Source: Myxococcus guangdongensis (GTDB lineage Bacteria > Myxococcota > Myxococcia > Myxococcales > Myxococcaceae). Taken from it: DNA of 64,000 nt. Below the pieces are notes generated by a model. It had not been told where the DNA came from and did no database searches. It saw only the letters and a list, made by a program, of their open reading frames with translations. Location: contig NZ_JAJVKW010000002.1 of assembly GCF_024198255.1 (NCBI RefSeq), positions 558,001-622,000 on the forward strand. The letters are read 5' to 3'. The translations under genes were made by a program, and so were the position numbers. Each line of letters opens with the position of its first letter. The stretch's first letter is position 1. Of the stretch, positions 37,105-46,349 are shown piece by piece.

Positions 37105-40100
37105 ATGTCGTACTCACGACCTCTGCTCATCGCCGCGCTGGCGCTCGTCGCCGCGCTCCCGGCGCTCGCCCAGCAAGACGGAGGAACCCCCACCGTCTCC
37201 TACAACCCCTGCATCGACGAGACGGGCAAGGACAAGCAGCCCCCCTTCACCGCCGACGCCGGCTACCCCACCGCCGTCATCCTCACGCCTGACAACAAGC
37301 TGCGGCTCAACACCAACCGCAGCATCCTGGACCCCGAGCGCATCATCCTGCCCTTCGACCAGGAGCTCGAGGCGCTCCTCGTCCATGACCAGGCCGGCGG
37401 CGGCGCCTCCAACACGCTGGGCTGGTTCTATTACGACGACCTCATCGCCGCCGGGTACATCGACCCGAAGGACGAGGACAACCCCAACGACGACGTCCTG
37501 CTCGACAAGAACGGCAATGGCGTGCCGGACTTCCACGAGCATCTCTACAACCTCGACCCGCAGACCTATATCGGCGACGGGCCGCGCTGCGGGAACCAGG
37601 CGAAGACCTTCCAGCACAAGCGCGCCGACGGCATCACGGTGACGCTGCGCGAGCCCGACCTGCTCACCGGCCCCTGCAACGTCGCCAGCACCTACAGCTC
37701 CACGGCAGGCCCCCGCCGATGGCGAGATTCCTATGGCACCAAGCCAAGCGGCGGCGTGGTGGGTGCCCGGGTGATGGACCACCCCGCGGGCGTGTTGAAC
37801 AACGCCAACGACATGCAGACCAACCCCACGAACGTCGACAGCTACTTCAGCGACCGGGGGCTCTTCCCACACATCCCCAACCTGCTCGAGCCCCGGTCCC
37901 AGGAGAACGGCAACCGGGGCATCGGACACTTCGTCTTCCTCGCCACGGACGACGATGACAACCACTGTCCCTCGGGAAACATCGCTGGCGACTCCCCCAC
38001 CTCGGAGTGCTTCCAGCCGCGCATGGCCTACCGCGAGGTCAATGGCGTGCGCTCGGCCGTGGGGCCCGTCTGGGACAGCCGCCTGGCCACGGGACAGGAT
38101 GGCCTGCCCGACTACAAGGCCAGCGCCTTCGATGACCGGGGCGTGCTCATCCCCGGCAGGAATCCCCTCGAGGCCCCCAACGAGGAGGACCGCCGCAAGA
38201 AGATGGGCGTCATCCAGGGACAGCGGGAGATCGTCTTCTTCCTCGTCACGTACGTGGAGCAGATCTACGACGGCACGGACACCTGCTTCATCACCAAGAT
38301 GACGACCTGGCCGGCGAACCAGGGCGGCGGTCCGCGGCTGCAGTGCGACCTGTGGGCCCACGGTGACATCAACGTCTTCTTCACCAAGACGCTGCTCAAC
38401 CTGGACCTGCATCAGACGAAGGACGACATCGTCACCGTGAAGGAGCTGCGCAACGGATGGCTCGACGGCGTCGCCTATGACCGCCTGCGCTCTCCCACCT
38501 ACGGTCAGGTCCGCTTCAACACGAACCAGAACCAGGAGGTCAAATCCTACTTCCGGCGGGCCGCGCACACGCTGGTGGGCGCGCCCGTGGACAACCCCCG
38601 CGTCTGGATTCTCGGGTGGGAGGACCAGAACTCCGGCGGCAACCGGACCTACGACGACACCGTCATCCTCATCAACAAACAGAACAACGGCATCTACAAG
38701 TCGGACCTGGTGTCGAGCATCCCGCTCGATGTCGCCCAGGACTACACCATCACCTCCGTCGAGATGACCATCGACGACCAGCCCTACTACCGGTTCAACA
38801 ACCAGACCAGTGACTGCCAGCCGCCCGCGCCCAACCCGATACCCGACGGCTATGTGCAGCCCAAGCCGCAAATCACCTATCAGGTGTCGCTGGACTGCAA
38901 GGTGTGCGTGGACCGGTGCGCGACGTCCAATCCGGACTTCCAGCCCAATCCCAACCCCCACTGGGTGACGATGCCCTTCCCGGACGCCACGGCCACTCCG
39001 GGGACCCGCGTGAACATCACCCGGACGGTGAACGACTTCCTGGAGCAGGGCTTCACCGGCTCGCAGCTGTGCTGGCGCGCGGTCTTCGAGAGCCCCGGCG
39101 AGTCCTGCCAGCCCACCATCGCCAACGTGAACATCTCCTACAAGGCGCAGAAGGCCGGCCAGTACGGCCGCGCCGCCAGCCTGGGCGTGGCCAACACCGT
39201 CATCCTCGGTGTGTCGGAGACGCCGGGGCGGACCTGGTACACGCCCGCGCCCTGGTACGAGCAGTCCTCCGGCAACCCGCTCTACCCCTCCAAGCGTGTC
39301 TACGACCAGCGACTGGACGTGGCCGAGAGGGGCCACGTCTACCTGCGCCGGCTGTACGAGCCCGACCGGCCCAACCGCGCCAACACGGAGGCGGACGACT
39401 GGAATCAGTGGGACGGAGGCGAGCAGCTCAACCGCCTGATTCGCACCGCCTCGCCCAATGACCGCCAGCTCTTCACCAGCATCCCCACGACGACGCCCAC
39501 CTCGCGCGTCACGGTGGCGTCCCAGGCCATTGCGGACGACAACAGCAGTCCCCTGTTCCCCACCGTCGCCAACACCAACGACGAGGCCCGGAACTTCTGC
39601 GCCACCACCCTGGGCCGTCGCTATGACCTGAACCAGGATGGCCTGTGCGACAAGCTGGACCGCACCGCCCTGCGCAACTGGCTGTACGGATGGGAGGACA
39701 ACAGCCTCGCCACCGGCCCCGTCACCCGGCGCACCTGGCCCATGGGCGGCATCAACCTGTCCACGGCGGCCATCGTCGGTCCCGCCAGCGAGCCCACCTG
39801 GGTGAAGCGGGCGTCGCTCAGCGAGCAGGCGGCGTTCCGCAGCAACACCTTCATCGGCAACACGGTGATGAAGACCCGAGGCGCGGCGGCCTTCATCGGC
39901 AGCACCTCGGGCTTCCTGCACGCCCTGTCACTCGGGGAGCTGCGCTCCGGTGATGACTCCTGCACGTCCTTCCGGGACTTCCGAGGGTACTTCGCCCACA
40001 ACTCGGGCTGCTCCACGGGCCGCGAGTACGGGACGGGCGGCGAGCTGTACGCCTACGTGCCCGGCAAGCTCCTGCGCTTCTTCGCGGAGAACTACGTGCG

Positions 40101-41502
40101 CGGCAACGACAAGACGAAGCGCGCCTCCGTGGATGCGTCTCCGGCGGTGACGGTGGTGGACCTGCGCTCGGGCAGCGAGTACCTGCCCGACACCGGCTAC
40201 AACCCCGCCACGGGCACCCAGTGGCGCCTGAGCACCCAGCCCAACGAGCGCACCGACGCGAAGACGGTCCTCGTCAGCCCCACCGGCCCCCAGCAGAGCG
40301 TCTTCTTCGCCCTGGACGTCACCCGCCCCACGGAGACCGGGGCCGGCTACCCCGGCGTCCTCTGGGAGTTCGACCCCCAGAGAGAGCGCATCAACAACTC
40401 GGGAGACCCGTGCGCGGGCACCACCAACGGCTGCAAGCCCCTGGAGGAGCAGTTCGCCCAGCGCCCCGACACCACCGGCTCGCGGCACAACCCGCTCCTG
40501 GTGCGCATGGACTTCGGCACGCGCGGCGGCAAGAAGTGGGTGGCGGCGTTCGCGTCCGACTACTCGCCCAGGAACACGGGCGGCCGCGCGACGCTGTACC
40601 TCATCGACGTGAAGACGGGGCTGCCCATCCAGGTGGCCCATGCCGGGCAGACCCCGATCAGGCGGAAGCTGGCCGGTGTGGTGGTGATGGGTGACGAGGG
40701 CGAGGGCGTCGGCGGCGCGCCCGTGGCCATCGATGTGGACGGCGACAGCAACTACGACGTCGTCTACGTCCCCACGACGAAGGCCCGCGTGTTCCGCGTC
40801 AACCTGCGCGACGTCGACGCGAGCCGCGCACCGGGCCTGGCCGTCCCGACGTGTGTCATCGCCGACGCGCGCACCGACAAGGACCCGGCCACGAACCGGG
40901 TCATCGACGACGCGGCGAGGCAGGGCCTCTACTCGCAAATCGCGGTGAGCCAGGAGCGCTCCGGCTCGGGCACCTCCGTGCGCATCTACATGGGGACCGG
41001 CAACAACCCGGACCTCGACAACGAGGACGTGGACCGCGACCCGCGTCCCCGCTACCACGTGATGGCCTTCGTCGACTCCAACCCGCTGGCCTCCGGGTGC
41101 GTGGGGCGAAGCGTCGCCTGGGTGCAGAAGCTCGGGCCCAGGCAGGTGGTCTGGGGCGGCGTCTCCGTGGACGAGGAGGGCGTCGTCCACACGGCCACCG
41201 CCGTGGGCACCTCCGCCAACCAGTGCAGCCTCGACGCCGACGAGAGTGGCCGGGTCTACGCCTTCAACGGGAGCAACGGCGCGCCCCAGCCCACCAACGA
41301 CGCCAGCCTGGAGGGACACAGCCTCACCCAGCCGCTCATCTTCGACAAGAAGGTCGTCATCCAGACCAACAACGGCTTCAAGCTCGTGAACAACGGCTCG
41401 GATGTCTTCAACAACGAGACGGGCACGGGGCTGGGGAGCACCGCGCGCACCCTCATCTGGGACGTGAAGACCACCGGCAACATCCAGGGGGTGGTCCCAT
41501 GA
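37105..41502 (+). CDS. pilY1: PilY1 family pilus-tip adhesin
   Basis: This 1,465-residue protein has a signal peptide (LLIAALALVAALPALA, residues 6-21), a long variable region and a C-terminal PilY1 beta-propeller (roughly 930-1460). The PilY1-type calcium loop D-V-D-G-D-S-N-Y-D is at 1210-1218. EF-hand-like loops occur at 134-142 (DKNGNGVPD) and 841-849 (DLNQDGLCD). I see no vWA MIDAS motif in the N-terminal half, unlike some PilY1 proteins. It is 42 nt after pilX and its stop overlaps the pilV ATG. PilY1 forms the pilus tip with minor pilins and supports extension and adhesion. M. xanthus has three PilY1 paralogues; this is the cluster beside the BPS genes. Confidence 0.93.
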   Translation: MSYSRPLLIAALALVAALPALAQQDGGTPTVSYNPCIDETGKDKQPPFTADAGYPTAVILTPDNKLRLNTNRSILDPERIILPFDQELEALLVHDQAGGGASNTLGWFYYDDLIAAGYIDPKDEDNPNDDVLLDKNGNGVPDFHEHLYNLDPQTYIGDGPRCGNQAKTFQHKRADGITVTLREPDLLTGPCNVASTYSSTAGPRRWRDSYGTKPSGGVVGARVMDHPAGVLNNANDMQTNPTNVDSYFSDRGLFPHIPNLLEPRSQENGNRGIGHFVFLATDDDDNHCPSGNIAGDSPTSECFQPRMAYREVNGVRSAVGPVWDSRLATGQDGLPDYKASAFDDRGVLIPGRNPLEAPNEEDRRKKMGVIQGQREIVFFLVTYVEQIYDGTDTCFITKMTTWPANQGGGPRLQCDLWAHGDINVFFTKTLLNLDLHQTKDDIVTVKELRNGWLDGVAYDRLRSPTYGQVRFNTNQNQEVKSYFRRAAHTLVGAPVDNPRVWILGWEDQNSGGNRTYDDTVILINKQNNGIYKSDLVSSIPLDVAQDYTITSVEMTIDDQPYYRFNNQTSDCQPPAPNPIPDGYVQPKPQITYQVSLDCKVCVDRCATSNPDFQPNPNPHWVTMPFPDATATPGTRVNITRTVNDFLEQGFTGSQLCWRAVFESPGESCQPTIANVNISYKAQKAGQYGRAASLGVANTVILGVSETPGRTWYTPAPWYEQSSGNPLYPSKRVYDQRLDVAERGHVYLRRLYEPDRPNRANTEADDWNQWDGGEQLNRLIRTASPNDRQLFTSIPTTTPTSRVTVASQAIADDNSSPLFPTVANTNDEARNFCATTLGRRYDLNQDGLCDKLDRTALRNWLYGWEDNSLATGPVTRRTWPMGGINLSTAAIVGPASEPTWVKRASLSEQAAFRSNTFIGNTVMKTRGAAAFIGSTSGFLHALSLGELRSGDDSCTSFRDFRGYFAHNSGCSTGREYGTGGELYAYVPGKLLRFFAENYVRGNDKTKRASVDASPAVTVVDLRSGSEYLPDTGYNPATGTQWRLSTQPNERTDAKTVLVSPTGPQQSVFFALDVTRPTETGAGYPGVLWEFDPQRERINNSGDPCAGTTNGCKPLEEQFAQRPDTTGSRHNPLLVRMDFGTRGGKKWVAAFASDYSPRNTGGRATLYLIDVKTGLPIQVAHAGQTPIRRKLAGVVVMGDEGEGVGGAPVAIDVDGDSNYDVVYVPTTKARVFRVNLRDVDASRAPGLAVPTCVIADARTDKDPATNRVIDDAARQGLYSQIAVSQERSGSGTSVRIYMGTGNNPDLDNEDVDRDPRPRYHVMAFVDSNPLASGCVGRSVAWVQKLGPRQVVWGGVSVDEEGVVHTATAVGTSANQCSLDADESGRVYAFNGSNGAPQPTNDASLEGHSLTQPLIFDKKVVIQTNNGFKLVNNGSDVFNNETGTGLGSTARTLIWDVKTTGNIQGVVP

Positions 41503-42014
41503 GGACGCTTCGTCGCTCCCGCCGGGGCGCCACGCTGCTGGAGGCCATGGCCACCATGGTGGTGGTGGTGTTCGGCATCCTGGGCATCGCGCTCGCGGTG
41601 CTCGCCTCCGCGAAGCAGAACCGCCGCAACCTCATCCAGGCCCAGGCGGGCCTCATCGCGGAGCAGGAGCTGGAGCGCATCACCGCGATGAGGTGTGTCA
41701 CCCCCGCGCCCGGCCGCCCCTGCCAGAACATCGAGGCGCTGGACCGGGACCGGCACGAGGTGTGGTGGAGCGCCAACGGCACGCCCCGCTACGCGGCGCC
41801 CGTCGCGGGCGAGCCCGTGCGGATGAAGTACGACGTCGCGGTGGACGTGGACCCGCCCATGGAGGGCGAGGAGGCGGGGACTCCCGCGCTGGCCCGCGAC
41901 GTCCTCCCCGGCGTGCGGCTGCCCAACGTCGTCAATGTGCGCGTCACCGTGAGCTGGCTGGACCCGGACAAGGTCCTGCGCGCGGTGGCCCTGCAGACCC
42001 GGATGACGCCATGA
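41499..42014 (+). CDS. pilV: PilV-type minor pilin
   Basis: This 171-residue prepilin has a short basic leader ending RRG and the mature helix ATLLEAMATMVVVVFGILGI, with Glu5 in place. The globular part is short and cysteine-containing. Its ATG overlaps the PilY1 stop by 4 nt and its own stop overlaps pilW, so synthesis of the tip proteins is translationally coupled. It would insert below PilX in the tip complex. The open frame starting upstream at 40851 lies inside pilY1 and is not real. Confidence 0.9.
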   Translation: MRTLRRSRRGATLLEAMATMVVVVFGILGIALAVLASAKQNRRNLIQAQAGLIAEQELERITAMRCVTPAPGRPCQNIEALDRDRHEVWWSANGTPRYAAPVAGEPVRMKYDVAVDVDPPMEGEEAGTPALARDVLPGVRLPNVVNVRVTVSWLDPDKVLRAVALQTRMTP

Positions 42015-43231
42015 GCCGCGCATCCAACACTCGAGGCTTCAGCCTCATCGAGCTGATGATGGCCACCACCATCGCGCTGGTGGTCATCGCCGGCGCGGTC
42101 TCCGCGGGCACCTACCTCCAGCGGCGCAGCTACCTGGAGGAGCGCACGATGGAGACCCAGAACGCCGCCCGCGCGGCGCGGGACTTCTTCACCCCCTCGC
42201 TCCAGCGCGCCGGAGAGGGCTTCGGCAGCTCACCGCTCTACCTGGGCGGAGCCCCCGGGGAGCTGCGCTACGCCATCAACGTGACCAGCGCGGCGGGCGC
42301 ATCCGCCGGATACGTGCCTCCCAGTGGCGCCTACACGGCCCTCCGCTCGGATGTGCTGGAGATCTTCGAAGCGGACAGTGCGCGGGCCTTGAGGATGAAT
42401 CGCTGTGGAAGCGGTGGCTCGGACGCACGACACGGAAACACCTCGCCCCTGTGCCTGACGACGCAGGCTCCGCCCGGCACCGAGGCGGGCCTGCCCACGG
42501 GCACCGTGCTCGTCGCCGCGGACCCTCAGGTCCGGGGCGCCTGCGTGGGCGTGGCCCTGGCTCAGCGCAACATCACCATCCCCCCAGCCCTCTCCAGCAA
42601 CAACATCGCCTGGGCCGTGGGCGCTCCAGGGGCCACGCCGTTCAACAACAACAGCTTCTGCACGAACGTGAGCCCCTCTCCCCTGTGGGAGGTCAATGGC
42701 AATGACGAGGACGCACTGCTCATGCCGGTGACCTCGCGCATCTACCGCGTCAACTGGAGCCAGGGCCGGCCCGCCCTGGAGCTGGACCCGGACGGCTCGC
42801 TGGGGCCCGCGGAGTTCCAGGTGCTGTCGGAGGAGATTGAACAGCTGCGCGTGCGCCTGGGCGTCGCCACGCTGGAGGCCCCGAACACCCCCCTGCGCTA
42901 CTTCCCGGACCCCGCCGCCATCCCCGCGCGTCCCGCCATCGACCAGTGCACCAATGCTCAATGCTGGGGCCTCATCCCCGGCGACGCGGGCACCATGGGA
43001 GCACAGGACTACGGACCGGGCAGCGCGCGGGACGAGCTGATGCGACGCGTGCGCGTGGTGGAGCTGCTCGTCACCGCGCGCTCCGCGCGTCCGGACCGAC
43101 AGGCCGCGCGCGGGGCGCCCGACGCGGGGATGCTCCCCTCCGACGACGAGGGCAATCCCGATGACGGCTACAAGCGACGCCACTTCCTCATCCGCGTGAC
43201 GCCGCGCAACTTCGGCTACGCCGGGGGCTGA
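42011..43231 (+). CDS. pilW: PilW-type minor pilin
   Basis: This 406-residue prepilin has leader MSRASNTRG then FSLIELMMATTIALVVIAGA, with Glu5. A long globular domain follows, containing several Cys (for example NRCGSGG, CTNAQCWG). It is larger than typical minor pilins, as PilW proteins are. The ATG overlaps the pilV stop. It should be part of the PilX-PilV-PilW-FimU priming complex in the inner membrane before pilus assembly. Confidence 0.9.
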   Translation: MSRASNTRGFSLIELMMATTIALVVIAGAVSAGTYLQRRSYLEERTMETQNAARAARDFFTPSLQRAGEGFGSSPLYLGGAPGELRYAINVTSAAGASAGYVPPSGAYTALRSDVLEIFEADSARALRMNRCGSGGSDARHGNTSPLCLTTQAPPGTEAGLPTGTVLVAADPQVRGACVGVALAQRNITIPPALSSNNIAWAVGAPGATPFNNNSFCTNVSPSPLWEVNGNDEDALLMPVTSRIYRVNWSQGRPALELDPDGSLGPAEFQVLSEEIEQLRVRLGVATLEAPNTPLRYFPDPAAIPARPAIDQCTNAQCWGLIPGDAGTMGAQDYGPGSARDELMRRVRVVELLVTARSARPDRQAARGAPDAGMLPSDDEGNPDDGYKRRHFLIRVTPRNFGYAGG

Positions 43232-43238
43232 CACCACC

Positions 43239-43874
43239 ATGCGAGTCACTCGACGACACGGAATGACGTTGATTGAGCTGATGATGGCGCTCGCCATCCT
43301 CGGCCTGATGACGGCCCTGGCCACCACGGGCTACCAGGCGCTCACGCGCAACCAGCGCGCCAGCGCCGCCTCGCGCTCCATCCTCCTGGCCGCGCAAGAA
43401 GCCCGGCAGCAGGCCCGGAGCACGCGACAGGCGGTGCGGCTCATGCGCACCACCACGGTGGAGAACGGCGTCAGCCAACCCGCCCTGCGCTGGGAGAAGC
43501 CCGACTGCGCGCCCGGAGACACCTGGGGCTCCCAATGCCCCCGGACCGAGTGCCTCACCGCGGCGTGCGGCGCGTCTGGCTGCACCTGCGCGCAGGTGGG
43601 TGACGCCTTCGCGGTGACCCCCGAGCTGGACGTCTCCAGCCTGCACGGCCTGTGCTGGCTCGGAGAGACCGCGCGCCCCGTCGCCACGCGAGGCGCCACC
43701 ATGTGCGACCCGGAGGGGGCGGCGCCGCTGACGGGCTCGCTGCGCATCCTGCGCAAGCGCGGCCCCCAGGACCCGTCCGTGCCCGACCGCGTGCTCCAGG
43801 TGGACGCACTCACCGGGAACCCGACCTTGGTGGACTGCGAGCTGCAGCCCACCGCCGCCGGGTGCGCTCCCTGA
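43239..43874 (+). CDS. fimU: FimU/GspH-type minor pilin
   Basis: This 211-residue prepilin has leader MRVTRRHG and helix MTLIELMMALAILGLMTALA, with Glu5. The globular domain contains a cysteine-rich stretch (CLTAACGASGCTCAQVG), probably disulfide-bonded. It lies 7 nt after pilW. FimU connects the tip complex to the major pilin. It completes the set of four minor pilins in this operon. Confidence 0.88.
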   Translation: MRVTRRHGMTLIELMMALAILGLMTALATTGYQALTRNQRASAASRSILLAAQEARQQARSTRQAVRLMRTTTVENGVSQPALRWEKPDCAPGDTWGSQCPRTECLTAACGASGCTCAQVGDAFAVTPELDVSSLHGLCWLGETARPVATRGATMCDPEGAAPLTGSLRILRKRGPQDPSVPDRVLQVDALTGNPTLVDCELQPTAAGCAP

Positions 43875-43922
43875 AGCCAGCGTTCCATGTCACAGTCAGG
43901 GCCTCCCAAGGAGGCAGTGACG

Positions 43923-44246
43923 ATGATGAAGCGGTTCGCCCTGATGCTGAGCCTGTGTCTGGCCCCCGCCGCCTACGCGGCCGACGAGGTCGTCGAGGTG
44001 TGGAAGGCCAAGTGCAAGTCCTGTCACGGCGATGACGGCAAGGCCGACACGAAGATGGGCAAGAAGGAGTCCATCACCGACATGAGCCAGCCTGCCTGGC
44101 AGGCGGCCGAGTCCGACGCGGACATCCGCGCGGCCATCGCCGACGGCTCTCCTCGCAACACGAAGATGAAGGCCTTCAAGGACAAGCTCACCGCCGCGCA
44201 GATCGACGCGCTGGTGGGATACATCCGCACCATGAAGGCCAAGTAG
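43923..44246 (+). CDS. Small periplasmic cytochrome c, candidate TfcP-like partner of PilY1
   Basis: This 107-residue protein has a signal peptide (MKRFALMLSLCLAPAAYAA) and one c-type haem motif CKSCHGDDGK. The distal methionine lies in KMKAFKDKLTAAQIDALVGYIR, a class I monohaem pattern. The ATG at 43923 follows AAGGAGG at 43909-43915. It is directly downstream of fimU on the same strand. I recall that M. xanthus TfcP, a small cytochrome c encoded in another minor-pilin/PilY1 cluster, stabilises PilY1 at low calcium. This gene may play the same role for the present PilY1, or may simply be an electron-transfer protein. The 48-nt gap to fimU supports co-transcription. Confidence 0.82.
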   Translation: MMKRFALMLSLCLAPAAYAADEVVEVWKAKCKSCHGDDGKADTKMGKKESITDMSQPAWQAAESDADIRAAIADGSPRNTKMKAFKDKLTAAQIDALVGYIRTMKAK

Positions 44247-44269
44247 GGAGAGGCCTCGGGGCTGAATAA

Positions 44270-44306
44270 CCGTTTCGGGCTCGCGTCTTGCCGAGAAGAG
44301 AAACGG
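44270..44306. promoter_or_regulatory. 7-bp inverted repeat overlapping a ribosome site
   Basis: CCGTTTC (44270-44276) and GAAACGG (44300-44306) flank a 23-nt loop. The right arm shares bases with the GGAG ribosome site of the next gene (ATG at 44316), so folding could hide it. This is a weak signal. Confidence 0.3.
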
Positions 44307-44315
44307 AGCCCCCTC

Positions 44316-44627
44316 ATGAAGGCACTTTCGACCCTCTTCGTTTTCTGCCTGGCCCTCGCGGGCATCTTCACCTCCGTGAAGGCCCACGCGCTGAGCACCC
44401 CGCGCATCGAGCCGGGGGTCTCCCGGCCCGAGCCCCTGTCCCTGCGCCCCGATGACGGCAAGGACAAGGGCGACGGGAAGGACAAGGACAAGGACAAGGG
44501 CGAGGAGGACGAGGAGGACTACCGCTACCGCGGCATCCGCGGAGCGGCGGCGCTGGAGCTGGTGGACCCGGGCGCGCTCAACGACATGCTGCGCCTGCGC
44601 GCCGCGGCCCGCTACGCCCGGTACTGA
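44316..44627 (+). CDS. Small secreted D/K-rich protein
   Basis: This 103-residue protein has a signal peptide (LSTLFVFCLALAGIFTSVKAHA) and a mature part with DDGKDKGDGKDKDKDKGEED, a highly charged acidic-lysine repeat, followed by EEDYRYRGIRGAAALELV. No known domain. It is 69 nt after the cytochrome and probably belongs to the pil operon. The repeat could bind divalent cations or act as a spacer; neither is shown. The stop lies 12 nt from the convergent histidine kinase stop. Confidence 0.65.
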   Translation: MKALSTLFVFCLALAGIFTSVKAHALSTPRIEPGVSRPEPLSLRPDDGKDKGDGKDKDKDKGEEDEEDYRYRGIRGAAALELVDPGALNDMLRLRAAARYARY

Positions 44628-44639
44628 CAGCCCCACCCC

Positions 44640-46112
44640 TCAGGCCCAGCGCGTCTGGGCCTCGTCCTGCGACTGGACCACCCGGGGCAGCGTCACCGCG
44701 AAGCACGTGCCCACCTCCTGCGAGGACGCGACATCCACCCACCCGCCGTGGGCGGTGACGATCTGCGACACGATGTAGAGCCCCAGCCCCAGCCCGTGGC
44801 GATGGGGCCTGGGCATGCCCGGCTCGGGCGCGCCGCGGTGGAAGGGCGCGAACAGGCGCGGGCGCAGCGACTCCGGAATCGGCGGCCCCACGTTGTGCAC
44901 CTCCACCCGCTGGAAGAGCGGCTCGCTCGCCGCCAGCCGCACGCGCACGGACGTGCCCGCGGGGCTGTGCTGCAGGGCGTTGCCCACCAGGTTGGAGAGC
45001 ACCTGCCCCAGCCGCTCCTCGTCCCAGACGCCGCGCGAGTCCCCCACCACCTCCAGGTCCACGCGCTGGTCGGGATGGGCCGGCTCCAGCTCGGAGATGA
45101 TGCGCCGGCACACCGACTCCATGCACACCTCGCGCGGACGCAGGGGGATGCCGCCCGCCATGCGCGCGCGGGTGAAGTCGAGCAGCTGTTTCACCAGCCG
45201 CGCCATGCGCTCGGCGCTCCCGTCGATGCGCGTCGCCACCCGCCGCACGTCCGGCGTCAGCGTCGGCTGGGCGAGCAGCGCCGCCGCGGACAGGCGCACC
45301 GCCGCCAGCGGGTTGCCCAAATCGTGCCCCAGCACGCCGATGAAGCGCTCCTGGAAGCGCGCCTCCTCGTCCCGCTCCAGCTCCTGCCGCCGCCGCGCGG
45401 TGACGTCCCGGCTGATGCCGAACAGGCCGTAGACGGTGCCGTCCCCCCGGCGCAGCACGCCCTTGGTCGTCTGCCAGATGCGGTCGCTGCCAGGGCCCCC
45501 CTCGGAGTCCTCGTACGTGGCGGTGACGCCCGACTCCATCACCGCGTGGTCATGCGCCAGCGTGGGCCCGGCGATGTCTCCACCCAGGAGCTCCAGGTCC
45601 GTGCGCCCCAGGATGTCCTGCGGCGCCCGGTTGAAGGCCCGCGCCGTGGCCGGGTTGATGAGCACGTAGCGCGCGTTCACGTCCTTCACGTAGATGGCGT
45701 CGGTGGCGCTCTCGATGACCGCGTTGAGCAGGTCATGGTCGCGGCGCAGCGTCTCCTCCGAGGCCATCCGCTCCGTCAAATCCTCCAGGAAGACGACGAC
45801 GCCGTCCTCCCACGGGGACACCCGGGCCAAGAGCCACACCGGCCCCACGGAGGACTGGCGCGAGACGCGGATGATTTCGGGCTCGCGCCGCACGGCCACC
45901 CGGACACATGCGGCGAAGAGGCCACATTCCCCCACCCACGCGGCCTCCTCGAGCAGCCGCTGGCGCACCAGGGAGCGCTCCTCGCGCCCCAACCAGCGCT
46001 CCGCGTGCACGTTCGCGGAGACGCACTCGAAGTCCAGGATGCCCTGCTCAGCGGAACGGACGCTGCGCAGCACCACCACGGCTTCGGAGGGGGGCGCGCC
46101 CGCCCCGCTCAT
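44640..46112 (-). CDS. PAS-domain sensor histidine kinase
   Basis: This cytosolic histidine kinase of about 490 residues has a degenerate N-terminal PAS-like region (about 10-115), a clear PAS domain (about 120-240, DAIYVKDVNARYVLINPA) and a HisKA domain with the phospho-acceptor His263 in GHDLGNPL. The ATPase domain has N box LSNLVGNALQHSPAG and G box HGLGLGLYIV. No membrane helix or receiver domain is present, and no response regulator lies beside it, so its partner is elsewhere. An ATG at 46139 would add nine residues. The frame reported further upstream runs through mfd on the opposite strand and is not real. Confidence 0.88.
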   Translation of the reverse strand: MSGAGAPPSEAVVVLRSVRSAEQGILDFECVSANVHAERWLGREERSLVRQRLLEEAAWVGECGLFAACVRVAVRREPEIIRVSRQSSVGPVWLLARVSPWEDGVVVFLEDLTERMASEETLRRDHDLLNAVIESATDAIYVKDVNARYVLINPATARAFNRAPQDILGRTDLELLGGDIAGPTLAHDHAVMESGVTATYEDSEGGPGSDRIWQTTKGVLRRGDGTVYGLFGISRDVTARRRQELERDEEARFQERFIGVLGHDLGNPLAAVRLSAAALLAQPTLTPDVRRVATRIDGSAERMARLVKQLLDFTRARMAGGIPLRPREVCMESVCRRIISELEPAHPDQRVDLEVVGDSRGVWDEERLGQVLSNLVGNALQHSPAGTSVRVRLAASEPLFQRVEVHNVGPPIPESLRPRLFAPFHRGAPEPGMPRPHRHGLGLGLYIVSQIVTAHGGWVDVASSQEVGTCFAVTLPRVVQSQDEAQTRWA

Positions 46113-46349
46113 CACCCTGTTCCAACGGCCGGATTGCATGGCTGGCGTGTGGCACCCCCCAGCGATGCCTTGAGAGGAAGAGTAGGTCCTGCCCCGGGCG
46201 TGCGGCCAACCCAGCCCCGGTACGGCTGATTCGTGGCGGACACAGCACTCCGGGCCGCGTCGGCTCCGACACACGACAGGCAACGCGCTCTGTCGTTGAC
46301 CTGTCAGGGGCGCGCTTCTAATTACCCCGGGGCCCTCAGGGGTCCACTC
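46113..46349. promoter_or_regulatory. Divergent promoter region, histidine kinase and mfd
   Basis: For mfd, TTGACC (46296-46301) is followed by a TCTAAT/TAATTA region (46317-46324) at 15-17 nt spacing, with transcription expected near 46330. A ribosome site AGGGG (46338-46342) lies 7 nt before the ATG at 46350. No gene is seen in the gap. Confidence 0.45.

Noticed and set aside
37114-39921. Long minus-strand open frame inside pilY1
   Set aside because: It is a Gly/Val/Arg-rich antisense shadow of pilY1 without motifs or a ribosome site.
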